Source: Campylobacteraceae bacterium
GTDB taxonomy: Bacteria > Campylobacterota > Campylobacteria > Campylobacterales > Arcobacteraceae
Direction: 5' to 3'
Assembly: GCA_013215915.1 (NCBI GenBank)
Contig: JABSON010000004.1
Span: 1 to 40,246 of the forward strand
DNA length: 40,246 bases
Both the position numbers and the translations under genes were made by a program. Below, piece after piece: positions 31,099 to 40,209 of the stretch. Within the stretch, counting starts at the first letter, position 1. Each line of letters starts with the position of its first letter. The notes beneath the pieces are model-generated. The model ran no database searches. It was not told the origin of the DNA and saw only the letters and a list, made by a program, of their open reading frames with translations.

Positions 31099-32295
31099 TT
31101 ATAAAGCAGATACTATTTTATAAGTATCATTAGCAATTACATATTCTTCATTTGTAGGAATTACAAATATTCTTGCAGCAGAAGAGTTTGTTGCAATATC
31201 TTTAGCAACGCTAGATCTTTTGTTGTTTTTAGTAGGATCTATAATTAAACCCATTCCATCTAATCCTGCACATACAATTTCTCTAATAAGTGCTGAGTTT
31301 TCACCAATACCACCTGTGAAACATAAAGCATCAATACCATCAAGAGCTGCCACATAAGCTCCAACATATTTTTTGATATTATAAGCTACCATTTCAACAG
31401 CTAATCTACACTTATCATCACCATTTTTCATACCTTCAAGAACTTCTCTTAAATCTGATGATTTTCCCGAAATTCCTAAAATACCTGATTTTTTATTCAT
31501 AATGTCTAAAGTCTCATCAATACTAAGACCTTCTTGTGTCATCATATATGAAATAGCTCCTGCTCCAACATCACCAGCACGTGTTCCCATCATAAGACCT
31601 TGAACTGGAGTTAAACCCATAGATGTATCAATACATTTGCCATTTAATACAGCAGATACAGATGAACCGTTTCCTAAATGACATACAATAATTCTAGTAT
31701 TGTGTTTTTTATCTAACATACCTTGAGCTTCATTTGAAACAAAAAAGTGGCTAGTTCCATGGAAACCATATTTTCTAATACCATGTTTTGAATATTGTTC
31801 ATATGGTAATGGATACATATATGCATAATCAGGCATTGTTTGATGGAATGCTGTATCAAACACAGCGACATTTGGAATACCTGGCATTAGATCTTGACAA
31901 ATTTCCATTCCCATAATATTGGCAGGATTGTGTAAAGGTGCTAAAGGAATAAGTTTTCTCATTTCTTCAATAACAATTGGTGTTACAATAGTTGATACTG
32001 AAAATTTCTCACCACCATGAACTGCTCTATGTCCAATAGCTTCAATTTTATTAATTGAAGCTATTACTGCACCTTCACCTTCGGTTAAAGTTTTAAGTAC
32101 TAATTCAATAGCTTCTTTATGAGTTGGCATAGAAATTTCTTTTTTGATTTTTCCATCTTCTTTAAATTGATGTGTTAAAACACCATCAATACCAATTCTT
32201 TCACAAATTCCAACAGCTAAAACCTCTTTATTAATCGGGTTCATTAACTGATACTTTAACGACGAACTTCCTGCATTTAAAATGAAAACTAACAT
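31099..32295 (-). CDS. ackA: Acetate kinase, copy A
   Basis: AckA interconverts acetate + ATP with acetyl phosphate + ADP. From the preferred start the protein has 398 residues, the usual length. I choose the ATG at 32295 because GGA is only 6 bases before it and it gives the same MLVFILNAGSSSLKYQLM as copy B. An ATG 6 bases further upstream (32301) abuts the Shine-Dalgarno site. The ASKHA motifs are present: NAGSSS with Asn8-equivalent, the catalytic Arg in IGHRAVHGG, KYGFHGTSH, VCHLGNGSS and FTGGIGENS. It is downstream of pta on the minus strand. With pta it makes or uses acetyl-CoA from the acetate imported by ActP. Confidence 0.94.
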   Translation of the reverse strand: MLVFILNAGSSSLKYQLMNPINKEVLAVGICERIGIDGVLTHQFKEDGKIKKEISMPTHKEAIELVLKTLTEGEGAVIASINKIEAIGHRAVHGGEKFSVSTIVTPIVIEEMRKLIPLAPLHNPANIMGMEICQDLMPGIPNVAVFDTAFHQTMPDYAYMYPLPYEQYSKHGIRKYGFHGTSHFFVSNEAQGMLDKKHNTRIIVCHLGNGSSVSAVLNGKCIDTSMGLTPVQGLMMGTRAGDVGAGAISYMMTQEGLSIDETLDIMNKKSGILGISGKSSDLREVLEGMKNGDDKCRLAVEMVAYNIKKYVGAYVAALDGIDALCFTGGIGENSALIREIVCAGLDGMGLIIDPTKNNKRSSVAKDIATNSSAARIFVIPTNEEYVIANDTYKIVSAL

Positions 32296-32372
32296 AAACA
32301 TTCCTTTTATATTATTTGAAATTTAATCTTTAGTAAATAGCCAAGATACTAAAAACAACAGTCTTTAAATCC

Positions 32373-33368
32373 TTATTCTACTTGAGATGCAGTAATTGCA
32401 ACTAAATTTGAAATATCTTCTACTGAACAACCTCTTGATAAATCATTTACTGGTTTATTTAAACCTTGAATAATTGGTCCATGAGCTGCAGCATGTGCAA
32501 ATCTTTGAACTAATTTATATCCAATATTTCCAGCTTGTAAATCAGGAAAAATTAATATATTTGCTTGTCCTGCTACTTTTGAATCAGGAGCTTTCTTTTT
32601 AGCAATTGCAGCAACAATTGCAGCATCAGCTTGCATTTCACCATCAAAAGCAAAATCAACATTTCTCTCTTTTAAAATTTCAACAGCTTTTGTAACTTTA
32701 TCAACCATTGGATGTTTTGCGCTTCCCATAGTAGAGAATGATAACATTGCAACTTTTGGTTCAATTCCAACAACATTTTTAGCAGTAGCAGCAGTAGAAG
32801 CTGCAATATCAGCTAACTGTTCGCTTGTAGGATCTGGTAATACAGCACAATCACCAAATAATAATAAACCGTTATCACCAAATTCTTTATCTTGTGTTTC
32901 CATAATAAAAGAAGAAGATACAGTTTTAATTCCAGGAGCTGTTTTAATAACTTGAATAGCTGCTCTTAAAACAGATGCAGTAGGAGAATTTGAACCAGCA
33001 ACAACACCATGGGCATGTCCTAATCTAACCATCATACAAGCAAAAAATCTTGACTCAGTAGACATTATTTCTTTAGCGTCATCATAAGATAAACCTTTTT
33101 TTGCTCTTAATGCAACAAGTTCATTAGTATATTCTTCTAAAGAATCAGATGTTAATGGATCAATAATTACAGCACCTTCAATATTTGCACCAGCAGTTTT
33201 TGCATCAGCTAAAACTTTTTCTATGTTACCAATTAAAACAATTTTCGCAGTTTTTTCTTCTAGTACAATTTGCGCTGCTAATAATACTCTTTCATCTTCT
33301 GACTCTGGAAGTACGATTGTTCTTAATTCTTTTTTTGCATTTTCTTTGATTTTGTCTATTAAACTCAT
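32373..33368 (-). CDS. pta: Phosphate acetyltransferase (short form)
   Basis: Pta interconverts acetyl phosphate and acetyl-CoA. The 331-residue protein is the short form: only the PTA_PTB catalytic domain, without the N-terminal P-loop and DRTGG domains of the enterobacterial enzyme. Motifs are LPESEDERVL at the N-terminus, VAGSNSPTASVLRAAIQVIK, SFSTMGSAKHP and GEMQADAA, followed by ANILIFPDLQAGNIGYK. It sits between two ackA genes, 77 bases before copy A and 224 after copy B, so it can pair with either kinase. The missing regulatory domain suggests less allosteric control. Confidence 0.96.
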   Translation of the reverse strand: MSLIDKIKENAKKELRTIVLPESEDERVLLAAQIVLEEKTAKIVLIGNIEKVLADAKTAGANIEGAVIIDPLTSDSLEEYTNELVALRAKKGLSYDDAKEIMSTESRFFACMMVRLGHAHGVVAGSNSPTASVLRAAIQVIKTAPGIKTVSSSFIMETQDKEFGDNGLLLFGDCAVLPDPTSEQLADIAASTAATAKNVVGIEPKVAMLSFSTMGSAKHPMVDKVTKAVEILKERNVDFAFDGEMQADAAIVAAIAKKKAPDSKVAGQANILIFPDLQAGNIGYKLVQRFAHAAAHGPIIQGLNKPVNDLSRGCSVEDISNLVAITASQVE

Positions 33369-33561
33369 ATTTTATTTCCTTTTGTATTTGTATTGAAATT
33401 AATTAATCAAACTTAAAATATAAACTTCTATATATAATTTTAGTAAATAATAGAAGAAATGTATATAATAATAGAGATTTAAATAATAAATAATGTAAGT
33501 GTGAAGAATAGTAATAGAATATTGACCTTTTTAAGGTGATAATTTTACTATTTTTATGCTT

Positions 33562-33580
33562 ATGTACAAGAATTGTACAT
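33562..33580. promoter_or_regulatory. Operator-like inverted repeat upstream of pta
   Basis: ATGTACAA-GAA-TTGTACAT is a perfect 8-bp inverted repeat with a 3-base spacer, 13 bases from the ackA-copy-B stop and about 195 bases before the pta start. The GTAC-containing arms and spacing suit a dimeric regulator. A second short repeat, AACAAAGGT / ACCTTTGTT, follows at 33582-33605 and runs into the ackA copy B end. Confidence 0.45.
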
Positions 33581-33592
33581 TAACAAAGGTGA

Positions 33593-34780
33593 TTAAACCT
33601 TTGTTAATTTATATGTATCTCTTGCAATAACAAGTTCTTCATTTGTAGGAATAATGAAGATTTTAGTTTTAGAGTTATCAGTATTGATTTCTCTGTTTTC
33701 GCTATTTCTAACTTTATTTTTTTCTTTATCTAAAGAAATACCCATAAAGTCTAAACCTGAACATACTTTTTCTCTAATTAAATCAGCATTTTCACCAATT
33801 CCCGCTGTGAAACAAATTGCATCAACTCCACCTAAGATACCTGCATAAGAACAAATATATTTTTTAATTCTGTTACATTTCATATCAATTGCTAATAATG
33901 CTTTTTCATCACCATTAGTAGAAGCTTCAATAATTTCTCTTAAATCAGAAGAAATTCCAGAAATACCTAATAAACCAGATGATTTATTTAAGTAGTTAAC
34001 TAACTGCTCAGCAGACATTTCTTTTTTCTCCATAAGGTAAGCTAAAACAGCAGGATCTAAATCACCAGATCTTGTACCCATAACTAAACCTTCTAAAGGA
34101 CTTAATCCCATAGATGTATCAACTGATTTACCATCTTGAACAGCACAAATAGATGAACCATTTCCTAAGTGACAAACAATTACTTTTGAATTCTCTTTAT
34201 TTAACATTTTTGATGCTTGATCAGAAACATAATAATGAGAAGTTCCATGGAAACCATATTTTCTTACACCATGATTTTTATAATCATCATATGGTAATGC
34301 ATACATGAAAGCAGCTGGTTCCATAGTTTGGTGGAAAGCTGTATCAAATACTGCTACATTTGGTTTAGTAGGCATTAATTCTTTACAAATATTAATTCCA
34401 ATAATGTGAGCTGGATTATGTAAAGGAGCTAAAGGAATTAAAGATTCTAATTTAGAAATTACATCATTATCGATAATTACAGATTCAGAAAAGAATTCTC
34501 CACCATGAACAACTCTGTGTCCAATTGAATCAATTTCTTCAATTGAATCAATAACTTTACCTTCGCCTTGAGTTAATGACTCAAGCACAATTGAAATTGC
34601 TTCTTTATGTGTTGGCATTGCAAGATCTTTTTTAATTTTAAGATCATTAGCTTCGTGAATTAATCTTCCATCAATTCCAATTCTCTCACATAGACCTGAT
34701 GCCAAAACTTCTTGTGATTCTGGGTTCATTAATTGGTACTTTAATGAAGACGAACCAGCATTTAAAATAAATACTAACAT
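33593..34780 (-). CDS. ackA: Acetate kinase, copy B
   Basis: The second kinase (395 residues) is a clear paralog of copy A with the same N-terminus (MLVFILNAGSSSLKYQLM) and the same motifs: IGHRVVHGGE, KYGFHGTSH, VCHLGNGSS, MGTRSGD and FTAGIGENAD. It starts with a good site (AAAGGACATAATAC before the ATG). Divergence is spread along the protein with no lost active-site residue that I can see, so it is likely functional. It may differ in direction of flux, regulation or acyl preference (propionate is an alternative). It lies directly upstream of pta and downstream of the exonuclease gene. Confidence 0.93.
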   Translation of the reverse strand: MLVFILNAGSSSLKYQLMNPESQEVLASGLCERIGIDGRLIHEANDLKIKKDLAMPTHKEAISIVLESLTQGEGKVIDSIEEIDSIGHRVVHGGEFFSESVIIDNDVISKLESLIPLAPLHNPAHIIGINICKELMPTKPNVAVFDTAFHQTMEPAAFMYALPYDDYKNHGVRKYGFHGTSHYYVSDQASKMLNKENSKVIVCHLGNGSSICAVQDGKSVDTSMGLSPLEGLVMGTRSGDLDPAVLAYLMEKKEMSAEQLVNYLNKSSGLLGISGISSDLREIIEASTNGDEKALLAIDMKCNRIKKYICSYAGILGGVDAICFTAGIGENADLIREKVCSGLDFMGISLDKEKNKVRNSENREINTDNSKTKIFIIPTNEELVIARDTYKLTKV

Positions 34781-34843
34781 GTATTATGTCCTTTTTATGT
34801 ATAACTTTTTTTTTAGTATAATTTGTTATGATTTAAAACTTTA

Positions 34844-35461
34844 TTAAATCTTGACTTTATGCATATTTTTTAGCTTTAAAAATATCAAAGAGGTCATAAT
34901 TGTATCATTTAGAGCATCATGTTTTCCAAAATTTGGTATTTTTAAGTCGTCTAAAATTGTATTAAATCTTAAATCTACATTAGATTGAGGTATTTTTTCA
35001 ATTTTGTAGTCATGATATATGGCTGATACTTCATAAGTTTTATTAGGTAAGTTTATACCAATAATATCTTTTAAATATTTATTTACCATCTTAATATCAA
35101 ACTCTAAATAATAACCAACTAGTTTTTTATTGCCAACAAAATTAATAAAGTCTCTAATAACTTCATCTATATTCTCTGCATTTTGTACATCACATTCTCT
35201 AATATGGTGTATTTTTATTGAGTTCTCATCTAAATTCTTTTTTGGTTTAACAAATCGTTCAAATTTTTTACTTGATACTATTTTATTATCTTTTATTAAA
35301 ACGGCAGCTATAGAAATAATGTCGTCTACTTTGGGATTTAAACCAGTAGTTTCACAGTCAAAACATATGTATTCATCTGTCTCATTTTCATCAAATAAAT
35401 AAGAATAATTTTGATCTTTTAAATTCTTTTTATTAAAATAGTTTTTAACTTTTCTAAGCAT
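34844..35461 (-). CDS. DEDDh 3'-5' exonuclease (DnaQ-like), acetate-block copy 1
   Basis: The 205-residue DnaQ-fold exonuclease has motif I FDCETTG (Asp35, Glu37), motif II YLEFDIKM (Asp) and motif III GKHDALND (His, Asp), all as in proofreading exonucleases and oligoribonucleases. The N-terminal 30 residues are basic and not part of the fold. Its start overlaps the stop of the CBS/DUF294 gene by 8 bases, so the two are translationally coupled. A similar arrangement of exonuclease, DUF294 protein and ActP is, from memory, widespread in proteobacteria, but its meaning is unknown. It is unlikely to be the replicative epsilon subunit because a second paralog exists at 39577 and both sit in a metabolic block. 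Confidence 0.87.
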   Translation of the reverse strand: MLRKVKNYFNKKNLKDQNYSYLFDENETDEYICFDCETTGLNPKVDDIISIAAVLIKDNKIVSSKKFERFVKPKKNLDENSIKIHHIRECDVQNAENIDEVIRDFINFVGNKKLVGYYLEFDIKMVNKYLKDIIGINLPNKTYEVSAIYHDYKIEKIPQSNVDLRFNTILDDLKIPNFGKHDALNDTIMTSLIFLKLKNMHKVKI

Positions 35462-37295
35462 AATTTAACTTATAATGAAGCTCTAGTTTTTTCTTTAATT
35501 TATTAACAATTTTAAAACTATCTTTTAATAAATCTTTTTGCATAGTATTTAAATTTTTTGGATTAATATAATTATTTATATGCCTAGCTTGATCTAATTT
35601 ATCTAATCCCGATTGTAGTTTTATTGTTGATAAAAAGTTAAAAGCTTCTATTAATTCTTTTGAAAACTCATCTTCTAGAACTCCAATTTTTTCTAAAGCT
35701 TTAATTCTTTTAATAGTATTAGTTTTAAATAACTTATGTTCAAGGCTTAAAGATCTAATACCTTGAACCAAAATAAATATTCCACCTTTTTTAATATCAA
35801 TTTCATTTGAATGTTTTTCATTTATATTATCTAATACAAAACCATCAAAAAATCCTAAAGGAACAGAAAAATCCATTATTACTTTTGCAAAATGCATATA
35901 AAAAGTTTGTGAAGTTGAACCTATTTTAAATATATATTCTTTTAATTCTTTTAGTAATTCTTTATTACCTGATACACATAAAGCATCATAGAAAATTGCT
36001 AAGTTCATAAAACTTTCAGCAGTTGGAGAAGTAATCCATGAAAATATTAAATCTTTAAACTCTTTTTGTGATCTACACCAATAAGGGTTTGATATCATAA
36101 TATTGCCATCACACCTTGGATACCCAAAATCTACTAAAGTATCTATATATTTCTTAGTAAACTCTTCTATTTCTATTTTACTTAATGTACAGGAATCAGA
36201 AATTATTAAAGCATTGTCTTGATCAGTTTTAAGTACTTGTTCTCTTCTTCCTTCACTTCCCATAACTAGAAGGGCAGAATTAGAAATTAACTCAACAGGA
36301 GCTAAGATATGAAATAATTTATCTAAAACTCTTTTATTTAATTGAGATATTAAATTAGATATAAAATCAATTTTCACGCCTTTAGCATTTAAGGATTTAA
36401 TGATTTTAATAAATGATTTAGAAGCTGACTTTAATTCTTCAACTGTATCTGCTTTATCAATTTCATTTGAAACTGAAAAAGTATTTGTTGCAAAAAATGA
36501 AGATAAAGATATTTGATCAATGATTCCAATGATCTCATTTTTATCATTTTTTACAACTAGTCTTTTAATCGAGTGTTTTGCCATAATTAATTGAGCATTA
36601 AATAAATAATCATTTTCATATACATAAATAAGCCCTGAATTAGAAATTTTACCAACTTCTTCCTCATAAGACATTCTATTTAAAATTACTTTTTCTCTAA
36701 AATCAGAATCAGTTACAATAAACATATTTTTGTTTTCATCTTCTAATAGTAGGGTAGGAACTTTTTCTCTTTTAATTATTTTGGCAGCTTCATAAATAGA
36801 AGTATTAAAAGGTACAATTACACTTTTATGAATTGTTGCATCTTTTACAGAAGCCAACATAATATTTGATAATTCTTTATTTTTTTCATTATGAATATTA
36901 TTATTTAGTTTTTGAGAAATAGATTGAAAAAAGTAACTCTCTAAATCTTTATTTTCTCGTAATACTTTTATAAAAACATTTCTTGGAAGTACATAACAGA
37001 TTGTTTCTTCCGCTGTTATATAATCATGTTTTGAATAATTCTCTAATAAAGACATTGCATCAAATATATCATTTGATGTATGAAGTGTATTTACTTCATC
37101 ATCAGATTTTTCTTGTACAAGACCTTTTATTATAAAATATAAGAATTCAGGTTTTTGTGATTTTGTTTGAATTATTTCATCTTTTTTTAAATAAATAATA
37201 TCAAGGTTTTTAGCAAAAATCTCAAGTTCATTTTTACTTAGTTTTTCAAAAGGGTGGATAGATTGTATAAAATTTTTAGCTTCATGTATTTCCAT
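35454..37295 (-). CDS. cNMP-binding/CBS/DUF294 putative nucleotidyltransferase
   Basis: The 613-residue soluble signalling protein has a visible domain order. A cyclic-nucleotide-binding-like domain (about residues 1-135) is followed by two CBS domains (about 150-270) that would sense adenine nucleotides. A DUF294 nucleotidyltransferase domain follows, with LVMGSEGRREQVLKTDQDNA (about 340-360), the GlnD-like GS-x-GR pattern and acidic residue. A helical DUF294 C-terminal domain ends the protein (about 480-610). It might modify a protein or nucleotide in response to energy state. It lies between actP and the exonuclease, 128 bases after the actP terminator region, and is coupled to the exonuclease. 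A role in controlling acetate uptake is inference from context. Confidence 0.87.
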   Translation of the reverse strand: MEIHEAKNFIQSIHPFEKLSKNELEIFAKNLDIIYLKKDEIIQTKSQKPEFLYFIIKGLVQEKSDDEVNTLHTSNDIFDAMSLLENYSKHDYITAEETICYVLPRNVFIKVLRENKDLESYFFQSISQKLNNNIHNEKNKELSNIMLASVKDATIHKSVIVPFNTSIYEAAKIIKREKVPTLLLEDENKNMFIVTDSDFREKVILNRMSYEEEVGKISNSGLIYVYENDYLFNAQLIMAKHSIKRLVVKNDKNEIIGIIDQISLSSFFATNTFSVSNEIDKADTVEELKSASKSFIKIIKSLNAKGVKIDFISNLISQLNKRVLDKLFHILAPVELISNSALLVMGSEGRREQVLKTDQDNALIISDSCTLSKIEIEEFTKKYIDTLVDFGYPRCDGNIMISNPYWCRSQKEFKDLIFSWITSPTAESFMNLAIFYDALCVSGNKELLKELKEYIFKIGSTSQTFYMHFAKVIMDFSVPLGFFDGFVLDNINEKHSNEIDIKKGGIFILVQGIRSLSLEHKLFKTNTIKRIKALEKIGVLEDEFSKELIEAFNFLSTIKLQSGLDKLDQARHINNYINPKNLNTMQKDLLKDSFKIVNKLKKKLELHYKLNYA

Positions 37296-37370
37296 TTTTC
37301 TACCTTTTAGTATAAAAATCTCTTAGTACAAATGTAGTTAATTTAATTATGCAATTAAATACATTTAAAC

Positions 37371-37400
37371 TAAAAAACTAAAGAGCTGGGCTCTTTAGTT
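37371..37400 (-). terminator. Terminator of actP
   Basis: AACTAAAGAGC (37376-37386) pairs with GCTCTTTAGTT (37390-37400) around a 3-base loop. On the minus strand the stem is followed by TTTTTTAG, and it lies 24 bases after the actP stop. It separates actP from the CBS/DUF294 gene. Confidence 0.85.
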
Positions 37401-37423
37401 TTAACTTATATATATTTAGTTTT

Positions 37424-39082
37424 CTAATGATCAACTGCACCATCAGAACCAAATCCAGTCTCAGCTCTAACTTTTTGAGCTTCGAATGCTTTGATTTCTT
37501 TTTTAGCACGTTCTGACTTATCAGTAATTGAGAAGTACCAAATTGAAAAGAACGCCACAGATACAGAGAATAATGCTGGATGTTTATAAGGGAAAATAGG
37601 ATCTTCGAATCCTAAAACAGATACCCAAACAACAGGACCTAAAACAACAAGTCCAATAGCAGTTAATAATCCCATAAGTCCGCCAATAAATGCACCTCTA
37701 GTTGTTAATTTAGACCAATAAATTGATAAGAAAAGAATTGGGAAGTTAGCTGAAGCTGCAATAGCAAAAGCAAGACCAACCATGAAAGCAATATTTTGAT
37801 GCTCAAATGCAATTCCTAGAACAACACCAACAACACCAATTACAATTACAGCTCTTTTAGAAACTTTCATTTCCATTTCTTCATTAGGTTTACCATTACA
37901 AATTACATTTGCATAAATATCATGAGATATTGCAGATGCTCCCGCTAAAGTAAGTCCTGAAACAACCGCTAAAATAGTAGCAAATGCAACAGCTGAAATA
38001 AATCCTAAGAAGATATCTCCACCAACAACATGTGATAAGTGAATAGCAGCCATATTATTTCCACCAAATAATTTACCATCTGTAAAGTATTGCATAGCAT
38101 CAACATCACTTGAGTTTAAGAATACAATTGCACCTAAACCAATAACTGCAATAACAAGATAGAAGTAACCAATAAATGCAGTTGCATAAACAACAGATTT
38201 TCTAGCTTCTTTAGCATTTCCAACTGTGAAGAATCTCATTAATACATGAGGTAAACCAGCAGTTCCTAACATTAAAGCAAGTCCTAATGAAATAGCAGAA
38301 ATAGGATCAGAAATAAATCCACCTGGTTCCATAATAGCTTGACCATCATTATGAACTTCTACAGCTTTAGTTGCTAAAAGAGTAAAATCAAAATTAAATT
38401 CTTTTAAAATCATAAATGCCATAAAAGTAACACCAGATAATAATAAAATAGCTTTAATAATTTGAACCCAAGTAGTTGCAAGCATACCACCAAAAGTTAC
38501 ATAAATAATCATCATTACACCAACAAGGATTACAGCATATTCATATTCAAGACCAAATAAGACTTGAATTAATTTCCCAGAACCAACCATTTGAGCAATT
38601 AAATATAAAGTAACAACTGATAATGAACCAAATGCTGCTAAAATTCTAATTTCTTTTTGACCTAGTCTAAATGCTGCAATATCAGCAAAAGTAAATTTAC
38701 CTAAGTTTCTTAATTTCTCAGCCATTAAGAATAAAATAACAGGCCAACCAACTAAAAATCCTACTGCATAAACTAAACCATCATAACCTTTTAAATAAAC
38801 TAAACCAGATAGTCCTAAAAAAGATGCAGCTGACATATAATCACCAGCAATAGCCATACCATTTTGGAAACCTGTAATTCCCCCACCAGCTGTATAAAAA
38901 TCACTTGCTGATTTTGTTTTTTTAGCTGCCCAATAAGTAATTCCTAAAGTTGCGCCTATAAAAATAAAGAACATTATAATTGCAGGAATATTTATATCTC
39001 TTTGTGCTGCTTCAAATGTTGTATCACCACCAGCAAAGGCTGCAATTGTGAATAATGAAATTAATGATATAATTTTTAACAT
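37424..39082 (-). CDS. actP: Cation/acetate symporter (ActP-type, SSS family)
   Basis: This 552-residue sodium:solute symporter of the acetate-permease type has an N-terminal hydrophobic segment, then about 13 membrane helices. Motifs include [43 protein letters not shown] and [15 protein letters not shown], all typical of ActP. It takes up acetate and other short carboxylates at low concentration. Its start overlaps the DUF485 stop by one base (TAATG), giving the usual yjcH-actP pair. It has its own terminator. Together with ackA-pta downstream it forms an acetate use system. Acetyl-CoA synthetase is not in the window. Confidence 0.93.
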   Translation of the reverse strand: MLKIISLISLFTIAAFAGGDTTFEAAQRDINIPAIIMFFIFIGATLGITYWAAKKTKSASDFYTAGGGITGFQNGMAIAGDYMSAASFLGLSGLVYLKGYDGLVYAVGFLVGWPVILFLMAEKLRNLGKFTFADIAAFRLGQKEIRILAAFGSLSVVTLYLIAQMVGSGKLIQVLFGLEYEYAVILVGVMMIIYVTFGGMLATTWVQIIKAILLLSGVTFMAFMILKEFNFDFTLLATKAVEVHNDGQAIMEPGGFISDPISAISLGLALMLGTAGLPHVLMRFFTVGNAKEARKSVVYATAFIGYFYLVIAVIGLGAIVFLNSSDVDAMQYFTDGKLFGGNNMAAIHLSHVVGGDIFLGFISAVAFATILAVVSGLTLAGASAISHDIYANVICNGKPNEEMEMKVSKRAVIVIGVVGVVLGIAFEHQNIAFMVGLAFAIAASANFPILFLSIYWSKLTTRGAFIGGLMGLLTAIGLVVLGPVVWVSVLGFEDPIFPYKHPALFSVSVAFFSIWYFSITDKSERAKKEIKAFEAQKVRAETGFGSDGAVDH

Positions 39083-39396
39083 TATAATAAATCCTTTACG
39101 TCTTCTTTAACTTTGTTCGTTAAGTCTTCAAACTCACCATTTGCACGTCTTACATATATTAGAGTTGTAATAAAACTAATAATAATAATAGCGGCTGCTA
39201 TTGGAAAAGCAATAGTCATTACACCATCTCCAATTCTCGTTCCTAAAAGTGTAGGTTCGAATGCAATTGTTAATATAAATGCATAAAACATTACTAATAC
39301 AAAAATAGAAAGTTTTATAGAAAAACTATTTCTTTTTTTTATCAGTTCTTGATAACTTGGATTAGCTTTGATTTTTTCAACTAATTCATCATTCAT
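39082..39396 (-). CDS. DUF485 inner-membrane protein (YjcH-like), partner of ActP
   Basis: A 104-residue protein with two membrane helices (about residues 26-47 and 60-82). It keeps the family pattern [15 protein letters not shown] at the N-terminus and [16 protein letters not shown] after the second helix. DUF485 genes almost always precede actP-type transporters and are thought to assist or modulate them, though the mechanism is not settled. Stop and start overlap with actP. A candidate -10 (TATAAT on the minus strand, complement of 39460-39465) would give a leader of about 60 bases. Confidence 0.9.
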   Translation of the reverse strand: MNDELVEKIKANPSYQELIKKRNSFSIKLSIFVLVMFYAFILTIAFEPTLLGTRIGDGVMTIAFPIAAAIIIISFITTLIYVRRANGEFEDLTNKVKEDVKDLL

Positions 39397-39512
39397 GATA
39401 ATTCCTTTTATAAATTTCTAATGAAGAAATATGACTCTTCTTTTTTTAGATCTTTATTAATTATACTTATAATTAATAATAAGTAGGACTGAAAAAATAA
39501 TATATGCAACTT

Positions 39513-39573
39513 TGCTATTTTACTGCTATTTTAAGTAACTTAATGAAACATAGTACATAGCATTAAAATAGCA
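39513..39573. promoter_or_regulatory. Three copies of TGCTATTTTA upstream of the DUF485-actP operon
   Basis: Identical decamers occur at 39513-39522 and 39524-39533 (direct, spaced 11 bases centre to centre, one helix turn) and at 39564-39573 (inverted). They lie about 50-110 bases upstream of the candidate -10 at 39460-39465. That is a usual location for activator sites. The inverted copy could also form a stem with copy 2, serving as an end signal for the upstream exonuclease gene. Confidence 0.5.
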
Positions 39574-39576
39574 TTT

Positions 39577-40209
39577 TTAAGAAGTGTAAAAAGTAGTTTT
39601 TGTAGGAGTCATTTTTTTAAGCTTTAAAAACATCATGGCTGTCATTATTGCATCATTTAAAGCATCATGTTTCCCTAATTCAGGGATATCTAGGTTTTTC
39701 ATAATAGTGTCAAATTTTAAATCAATAAATTCGTATTCTGTTGTCTTTTTTTTTGTTCTATAATACATTGATGAAACTTCAATTGACTCATTTGGTAACT
39801 TTATACCTAAATAATCTTTAGTATATCGTGAAATAATCTTAATATCAAAATTTATATAGTAACCAATAATAGGTCGAGATCCTATAAAATTAAGAAGTTC
39901 ATAAATAGATTCTTTAGGGTCTTTTGCATTTTCTAAATCAATTGGACGTATGTGATGAATTTTAATAGATTCTTTTTTATTATTGTTTTTAGATTTTAAA
40001 AAAACATTAAATGTTTTTCTCATAATGATTTTATTATCTCTTATTAAAACAGCAGCAATAGATAATATTTCATCTTTTTTAGTATTTAAACCTGTTGTTT
40101 CGCAATCTAAAGATATATATTCACCTTCTATATATTCATCAAATAAGAATAAAAACTCCTTATCTTTTAATTTACTCTTTTGCCATTTAATCATTAAGTT
40201 TTTAAACAT
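39577..40209 (-). CDS. DEDDh 3'-5' exonuclease (DnaQ-like), acetate-block copy 2
   Basis: A 210-residue paralog of the exonuclease at 34844. It shares motif I LDCETTGLNTKKDEILSIAA (Asp35, Glu37), YINFDIKI for motif II, and GKHDALNDAIMTAMMFLKLK for motif III, as well as the basic N-terminus and the preceding FLFDE segment. The two copies flank the actP and CBS/DUF294 genes in the same direction. It ends 180 bases before the DUF485 gene start, so it may or may not be co-transcribed. The last 10 residues form a Thr/Lys tail of no recognised role. Confidence 0.86.
   Translation of the reverse strand: MFKNLMIKWQKSKLKDKEFLFLFDEYIEGEYISLDCETTGLNTKKDEILSIAAVLIRDNKIIMRKTFNVFLKSKNNNKKESIKIHHIRPIDLENAKDPKESIYELLNFIGSRPIIGYYINFDIKIISRYTKDYLGIKLPNESIEVSSMYYRTKKKTTEYEFIDLKFDTIMKNLDIPELGKHDALNDAIMTAMMFLKLKKMTPTKTTFYTS

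Noticed and set aside
34844-35461. DNA polymerase III epsilon subunit (dnaQ)
   Set aside because: There are two paralogs in a metabolic context, coupled to a DUF294 gene. The fold alone does not show a replication role.
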